Part shown: one piece after another, positions 58,439 through 64,000 of the stretch | How positions within the stretch are numbered: position 1 is the stretch's first letter | How the letters are laid out: each line of letters begins with the position of its first letter | From: Diphasiastrum complanatum | Taxonomy: Eukaryota; Streptophyta; Lycopodiopsida; Lycopodiales; Lycopodiaceae | DNA length: 64,000 nucleotides | Direction: 5' to 3' | NCBI GenBank assembly: GCA_029204225.1 | Contig: CM055107.1 | Span: forward strand, 50,228,367-50,292,366 | Position numbers and translations under genes: made by a program | Notes under the pieces: model-generated | What the model saw: the letters and a program-made list of their open reading frames with translations, nothing else | Database searches by the model: none | Told to the model about the DNA's origin: nothing

Positions 58439-59158
58439 GTTGGAGGGTTTGCGGATCCCAATTCAACCCTAACTCTAGTTAATAAGTGAGAGAGATTTGG
58501 CTCCATGCATGTGTAAGTCCAACTCGATGATCACATAGTTATTTGATAATTAGAAAGTCAATAAAAGGACTTTAGGCCTTTTTGCGGGACTTTTAATGTC
58601 GCAAGGCCTAGATGTCAAGTTAGTGAATAAAGTTGGAACTCCCACCAAAATTGGATCAAATTCAATTTCAAACTGGTTCCCTCCAATTATTGAATGGTCC
58701 CCACTCCTTTTTTTAAGTTTGAATAGTTAGGGAAGTAGAAATGGGCCAATAGTATTTTGAGGCCAAGGCCCTCCTCTCCACTATAAATAGGGGCAAACTT
58801 GAGTTTGGAAACCATGTTCATATTCTCATTTCAATACAAGCAGATTGGTTCTCTTATGGAATGGACTTGTGAATTTCCTTGCTCTCTATCTCGTTTCCTC
58901 CATGTCTCATGTTTTTGTTATATTTGTTAATTGTTGGAGTTGTTGCTTATTGGGATTGAATGTTCTTATGATTTTTGTGAGAGAGAAAGGGAGAGAGAGA
59001 AGAGTAAGTTTCTCTATTATTGTGGATCGTAGGGTTAATGGATCTAGTGGTAATCCGTAGTGTTAATGGTGTAGTGTTAAAGCTTAGGGTTAATGGATGT
59101 TAGAGTTAGATGTGAATCTTCCATACATGCTATAATCTGAAATATGCTATCACTCTCA
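58439..59158 (+). repeat. LTR of the R1/R2 element, complete copy
   Basis: The purine tract GGTGGGGGATAG precedes TGTTGGAGGG; the far end is CACTCTCA; length 720 bp. TATA box CTATAAATAG at 58781-58790. A purine tract before it marks it as a 3' LTR of a plus-strand element containing the unrecognised ORF. The following TGGGATCGAACC could be a primer site, which would instead make it a 5' LTR. Confidence 0.8.
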
Positions 59159-62100
59159 TGGGATCGAACCTCCGCGTGACGACTGACTTCATCTCCTTGA
59201 TGCTTGATTGGTTGGATCCTGGGTTGAGCATAGGATAGGAAATACACCCACTAAAAAAGATATGTGCAAATACTATTGATACTATTGTATACGGTCCTTT
59301 TCCCTGAAACATAAGCTTTCCTTTGTGAGCCTTGACATTGTATAACAATGCCAATTTCTCCTTGATGAGATCTTTGGTTTTGATATTGCAATCATGCCAG
59401 GACTTCCATCGCTGTTTTTCGACAGGTAAGGCAAGAAGCGCTAGGATGCGAGTTTCATGAAGTTGAAGAAGGTTTTCCAATCTCCTCTTGGTGGATTCTT
59501 TGTACTAAACCATTTAACGATGCCGATTTTCAGACTTGGAACAACAAACTCAGCAGGCATTACGGCTTCCTGTCCATGCACCATCTGAAATGGGATTTGT
59601 CTAGTACTCACTTTGAATGTGGTTCTAAAAGCCCCTAGAGCTGCATGAAGCTTGTGGTCCCAATCAGATCGTGAAGCTTCAACCATCTTCGTGATAATTT
59701 TGCAGAGGATCTTGTTTGATGATTCTGCCTATCCGTTACAATGTGGGTAATATGGGGTACTCTTCCTATGGACAAGTAGATAAGAAGATAACAGGTGAGT
59801 GAAAGTCTCGTTTAGGAAATGTGTTCCGCGATCACTCATGAGTTCTAATGGGCACCCAAAATAGACTAAGACATTCTCATATAGGAATTTCGGCATCAGC
59901 CTTTCTTACCACCTTGGCTTCCACCCATTTGGTCAAGTAGTCAGTGGCTACAATGATATATCGAGCTTGCGAGCCATGGGCAGCTAGACAAATAGGGCCG
60001 ACATAGTCAATGCCCCATTTTTCAAATGACATTTCAGCCAAAACAAGTCGTAACGGCATTCTATCCTTTCTCTGGGTTCAGTTGAACTGTTGGCACACAT
60101 CACACCTTTTGACCTGATAGTGAATGTCTCTGAACATCGTGGGCCACCACAGGCCGTGTTGAAGCACTTTTCTATTGGTAGCTTCAGCAGCGAAATGCCC
60201 TCCTCCTATTCTTTCATGGGCGATGCTCACCACTCAGGACACTTTGTGTGGTAGGACACAACGATGTATAATTACATCATTACAAATGCGATATAGTTGT
60301 CCTGCTATCAATGTGAAAGGAGCAGATTTAATGATTAATCTGCGTCATTCTACTTTGCTCGTGTCAAGGGGAGGACGTCCCGACATAAGATAGCCTACAA
60401 TGTCATTAGCTCACTCAGGAACAACGTCAACATGGAATAGTATGGCGTCAGGGAGTTTGTTCTCAACCCCTCTACTCTTCAAAACATTTTGGATCCTTGA
60501 GAGGTGATCGGCCAAATAGCGTTGTCTCCCTTTGTGAATGACGATTTAAACACTCCCTATTGCATAGTTAGAAGTGTATGTGTGGATGTGAAATTCTATG
60601 GTCCAAATAGGAGGTCGAAGGACTGGTGTTGTAACTAAGGCCTTCTTGAGTTTGTGAAAAGCCTCGGTGGCTTCTGTCCATTCTAGTTGGATAGTCATCT
60701 GATAGATTAAACAGGCCAGCTTAGCGAAGTTTAGAACAAACCTCCGATAATAGTTGCAATGCCCCATAAAGATGTACACTTCGCGTACAGTTCCAGGTTC
60801 AGGCCCATGCAAGTATTATATGGATCTTGTCGACGTCAGTGGCGATACCATGTCTCAAAACTACATGGCCTAGCACTATGTCGTGCGTGACCAAGAATTG
60901 GCATTTGGCCGAGTTTAGGGATATGCCGAATAATTGACACTAGATGAACACTTTCTCTAAGAAAGCTAGGTGTTGGGCTCTAGAAGAGTGGACACACAAA
61001 TTGCCCATGAATATTTTAAGAAACTTTCGAAGAAAATCCTTGAAGGCATAACTCATCACTCATTGGAAAGTGCTAGGAGCGTTGCACAATCCAAATGGCA
61101 TCACCTTGTAGGCGTATGTCCCCCACTCGGTGGCAAAGACAGTCTTGTGCTGATTTTTTGAGGCTATCTGCACCTGGTTATAGCCACTAAACCCATCTAG
61201 AAAACTATAGGCTTCTTCTTCGACTATTCCTTCTAGCACATTTTCCGTGAATGGTAAGAGAAAATGGTCCTTGTTGGTTACGACATTCAGCTTCTTGTAG
61301 TCCACACAGAATCTAAGTTTTCACTTTTCTTAGGTACTACCACGATAGGTGATACCCAATCAGTGTGTTTCATCTTGTAGATGAATCTGACATCTAGATG
61401 TAATAAAACTTGGCCCACTTGCCACATGCACGCATGCGGGCCACATATTGGAATCCCACCCCCAACCCCATAGCCATCTCTTGTTCCTGATCCCCAAAAG
61501 TGCTGGTTCCAGGGGATAGGTGACAGCGTGCAATTGCTTCTTATGAAGAGTAGAGTTTAAGGCCCCAACTTGCTGATGGGACAATGAGGAGCACTCAGGC
61601 ACTTTCACGCATTCACGCAAGCACACACAGCCTCTGTGCGTGGCTTGACCAATAGTCCCGCAACACCCCCACTCAAGCAAGCACAGGCAAACACCCCCAC
61701 TGGCTCTGATACCATGTAATAAAACTTGGCCCACTGGCCACATGCACATGTGGGGGCCGCGTATCGGGATCCCACCCCCAACCTCATAGCCACCCGCTTG
61801 TTCCTGACCCCCAAAAGGGCTGGTACCAAGAGGGGACAGGCGACAATGTGCAATTGCTTCTTATGAAGAGTAGAGTTTAAGGCCCCAACTTGCTTATGGG
61901 ACAATGAGCACTCAAGCACTTTCACGCATTCACGTAGGCACACATAGCCTCTATGCATGGCTTGACCAACAGTCCCGCAACACTAGAAGCTTCTTCAATT
62001 CTTTTTGGATCAGCCAGGCGTAATGTGGATTGGACTTGTAAGGCCTACTAACTGTGGGTTTTGTGCCATCAGCCAGTGGAATGGTATGAACCACTACATC

Positions 62101-62850
62101 TGGCAATATGCCCTTCAGCTCAGCGTAATTCCAAGCAAGACAACCGCAGTATTTGCAAAGAAGTGCCTTGAGATCCTCGAGTTCCTCTCCTTCTACATCT
62201 TCCCCTACTAATACCATACGACTTTCTTCTCCCTTCTCAGCCAGATCTATCTCCTTTGTATGGGCAGGACCTTCATAAACATTGGCTCCTTGGGAGGTTT
62301 CTTCTATGGGTTCTCTCTTTGCCCTGGGCATAACCACTACCACTTCATCCATCTCATAATCCTTGAAATATTGTGGCACATCATGCATAGGTTTGGGTTC
62401 TTCTATGGCGTCTTCTTGGATTTTATCTTGTAACTTCTGGTTGGTCATCAAATCGGTCTTGATCCCTCTTTTATCACTCTTAGCCTTCCACTCAGTGGGT
62501 TTTGCCTTACATAGGGGTTTACGTTCACAGCGCGCTAGTGGGTGGCTGATTGTTGATACCCAATCTTTTCAGAGTATGGTCAAGTTTCTGATGCTCTTTG
62601 ATGGTTTCTTTATACCAAGATCTGCAAAGGTGATCGGAGCTTTTTTATTCAAAGATTCTCCTAGTGGGGAATCCGAATAACTGGCTCTTTTCCCTTGGCG
62701 TTCATAGGCAACTCTGATCGTGGATCAGGCTTCAGATCTTTCACCATCTTTATGCTATTGTCCCATAATGAGATTTCTAGCTTATGAAGAGCTTCATCCT
62801 CAGCTAGGTCCCAATCTATGTGAAAGATTTCAGATCCTTAAGATCCAATC
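59159..62850 (-). pseudogene. Ty3/gypsy polyprotein remnant
   Basis: Minus strand, order RT, RNase H, integrase. Before RT (62451-61985): DYEMDEVVVVMPR, CLAWNYAELKGILPDVVVHT, then KSNPHYAWLIQKELKKLL. RT resumes beyond the TRIM: VRFIYKMKHTDWVSPIVVVP, DYKKLNVVTNKDHFLLPF, FLDGFSGYNQVQIA, MPFGLCNAPSTFQ. The catalytic YxDD position reads FMGN (61011-61000), so both aspartates are lost. RNase H region at 60812-60546: HCNYYRRFVLNFAKLACL, WTEATEAFHKLKKAL. Integrase: CDVCQQFN, MSFEKWGIDYVGPI, ATDYLTKWVEAK (60059-59877), then LHAALGAFRTTFKVSTRQIP near 59650, and a C-terminal part to 59130. Stops are frequent, and the element is truncated by a copia LTR near 62860. Confidence 0.88.
61399..61982 (-). mobile_element. 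TRIM-like miniature LTR element (584 bp) inside gypsy RT
   Basis: Two direct LTRs of 267 bp (61399-61665) and 268 bp (61715-61982) both run TGTAATAAAACTTGGCCC to AGTCCCGCAACA on the plus strand. They flank only 49 bp. In the element's orientation (minus) those 49 bp start with TGGTATCAGAGCC, the primer site for initiator tRNA-Met, and end with GAGTGGGGG, a polypurine tract, with almost nothing between. A perfect 5-bp target duplication CTAGA (61394-61398 and 61983-61987) borders it. Removing the element rejoins the gypsy frame (KKLLDVRFIY). The LTRs differ at several tens of positions, so it is not recent. It has no coding capacity and would need proteins from a copia element. Confidence 0.93.
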
Positions 62851-62869
62851 TACTTGAATGATCTTTGGT

Positions 62870-63453
62870 TAGAAAGAGAAATACACTACCAATCTCACCA
62901 ATGTAGAAAAATCAGCATCTACACACAAATTGAGATGCAAACACCAATAGAACTTGATCAAACTTGAATGAAATGATTATGTACTACTGCTGTCCGTACA
63001 AAATCAGCAAGCTACTGTATTTCACACATGTGGATCCAAAATAGCAAATATAGATCATTCTACACATAGAATTGCAAGCAATCACCAAGATAGTGCACCA
63101 ATGGATAGTAGAACCCAAAAGAACCATGTATAAGCATGAAATGAGATAGAGAAGATAGAAGATTACTCTCTCCATGAGTTACATGGTCCAAACCCTATTT
63201 GGCCACTTGGCTTTCTCTCCAAAATGCTAACCCTACTAATTTTGGGTCTAGATTCAATGTACCCAACTATTCAAATTGAATCTACTCAAACTCGCATTCT
63301 AACTTTCCACACTTTCAAAAAGTGTTTATTCAAATGAAATTTAGACTAATGAAATTTGAAAAGTCAACCTCTAAGTCTAAATCAAGTTTTGGCCTCAATA
63401 TACTAAATATGGAAATATTGCAAAATGTGATGAAACTAGTTGAATCTCTCACA
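62870..63453 (-). repeat. 3' LTR of a minus-strand copia, block R2 copy
   Basis: The right end CTCTCACA (63453) is bordered by minus-strand GTTGAAGAGGGAG. It matches 46740-47307 but lacks 12 bp (CCTTTTATAACA) that carry the TATA box there. The left end is approximate. Confidence 0.68.
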
Positions 63454-63466
63454 CTCCCTCTTCAAC

Positions 63467-64000
63467 TAATTTTAGCATAGACTTTGATAATACTCCAAGC
63501 GAAGTCCTATGCTCCATGAACAAGTCTTTTCCCAATGCTTTGGTGAAGATATCAGCTACACATTCCCTCTTGATAGATAAAATTAGATTGAGAAGATCTA
63601 ATGACTTCTATTCCTAAAATGTAATGCAAATTACCAAGATCATGCACCTCAAACTTCTTAAGAGCATTTTTGATATCCTCCACATCTTGATTGTCTCCAC
63701 CACTCCAGATGATATCATCCACATAGATTAGCAAGATGGTAACATCATTTCCAGCAAACCTATAATAAAGTGAATGATCATACTCACTCATAACGAAGCC
63801 TTGAGAGAGTAAAAAAGTGTTAAGATTAGCATACCAACTCCTTGGTGCTTGCTTAAGGCCATACAAGCCCTTTTGTAGAAGACACACATGATTTGGCTTT
63901 GTTGATGAAATGTAGCTCTCGGTTGCTCCATGTACACTTCCTCCTGAAGATCACCATTTAAGAATGCATTTGAAATGTCCATTTGCCATAGATCCCAACC
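63467..64000 (-). pseudogene. Ty1/copia RT fragment running off the window edge
   Basis: Minus strand: MDISNAFLNGDLQEEVYMEQ, a frameshift near 63890, GLYGLKQAPRSWYANLNTFL, LIYVDDIIWSGGDNQ (catalytic YVDD), then VHDLGNLHYILGIEVI. Sequence then jumps to the end of pol (LFMEHRTSLGV, KLVEEGV) and the polypurine tract at 63466-63454. Most of RNase H is deleted near 63545. With the LTR at 62870-63453 it forms the 3' part of one element. Confidence 0.9.

Noticed and set aside
59159-59170. SINE or tRNA gene, because GGTTCGATCCC (minus strand) matches a Pol III B box
   Set aside because: No A box or cloverleaf could be found around it, and the bases are part of the gypsy C-terminal frame and LTR border.
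1-64000. CRISPR array, bacterial operon or organellar insert
   Set aside because: No spaced identical repeats, no operon structure and no organellar gene recognised; all evidence is plant nuclear.

Overview
This is a gene-poor, repeat-dense stretch of plant nuclear DNA. The evidence is intron-bearing fragments of a plant GH9 endo-1,4-beta-glucanase, abundant Ty1/copia elements with the usual plant primer-binding site TGGTATCAGAGC, Ty3/gypsy and CACTA remnants, AT-rich spacers, microsatellites and a degenerate array built on the plant telomere word TTTAGGG. A seed plant, probably a flowering plant, is likely; the sequence does not let me name the species. I see no intact host gene, no rRNA or tRNA gene and no CRISPR. 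Nearly every coding stretch is broken by stops, frameshifts, deletions or nested insertions.

Layout. 1-4144: copia reverse transcriptase/RNase H, a small transposase-like ORF, and a chimeric copia remnant called unit X here. 4340-4616: a foldback element. 5477-6293 (-): exons of an unrecognised gene whose reading frame continues across a splice junction. 7600-9030: possible DNA-transposon remains, including an ACGTC-rich repeat. 9214-14043: GH9 pseudogene copy 1, whose last intron is swollen to 3.6 kb by a captured gene piece and a copia element. 14917-19921: minus-strand copia pieces around a decayed ORF of an IDGMDQ/LDN mobile family. 21125-22212: telomere-like array. 22960-24377 (-): CACTA TNP2 fragment. 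26202-28408 (+) and 29346-34250 (-): two decayed copia elements, with a third element's gag between them. 36262-37312: GH9 copy 2, truncated at its 5' side but open through its last three exons. 37671-40240: unit X inverted. 42003-43186: copia integrase.

43187-47330 (block R1) and 56231-63475 (block R2) are two copies of one composite. In order it holds a CACTA transposase-associated exon joined to a SET-domain ORF, an unrecognised ORF, an LTR, a minus-strand gypsy element, and the LTR of a minus-strand copia. R1 has lost about 3.1 kb of the gypsy part. In R2 the gypsy pol is interrupted by a 584-bp TRIM-like element with a 49-bp internal region and a perfect 5-bp target duplication. 47331-51857 repeats window positions 1-4144 almost exactly. 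52069-52781 is an inverted solo LTR, and 52790-54261 (-) is a copia lacking integrase.

Nothing here works as a pathway. The sequence records transposition, gene capture and segmental duplication. The most unusual items are the SET-bearing composite with its companion ORF, the miniature LTR element, the scrambled copia unit X, and the paired GH9 pseudogenes that bracket 20 kb of transposon debris.
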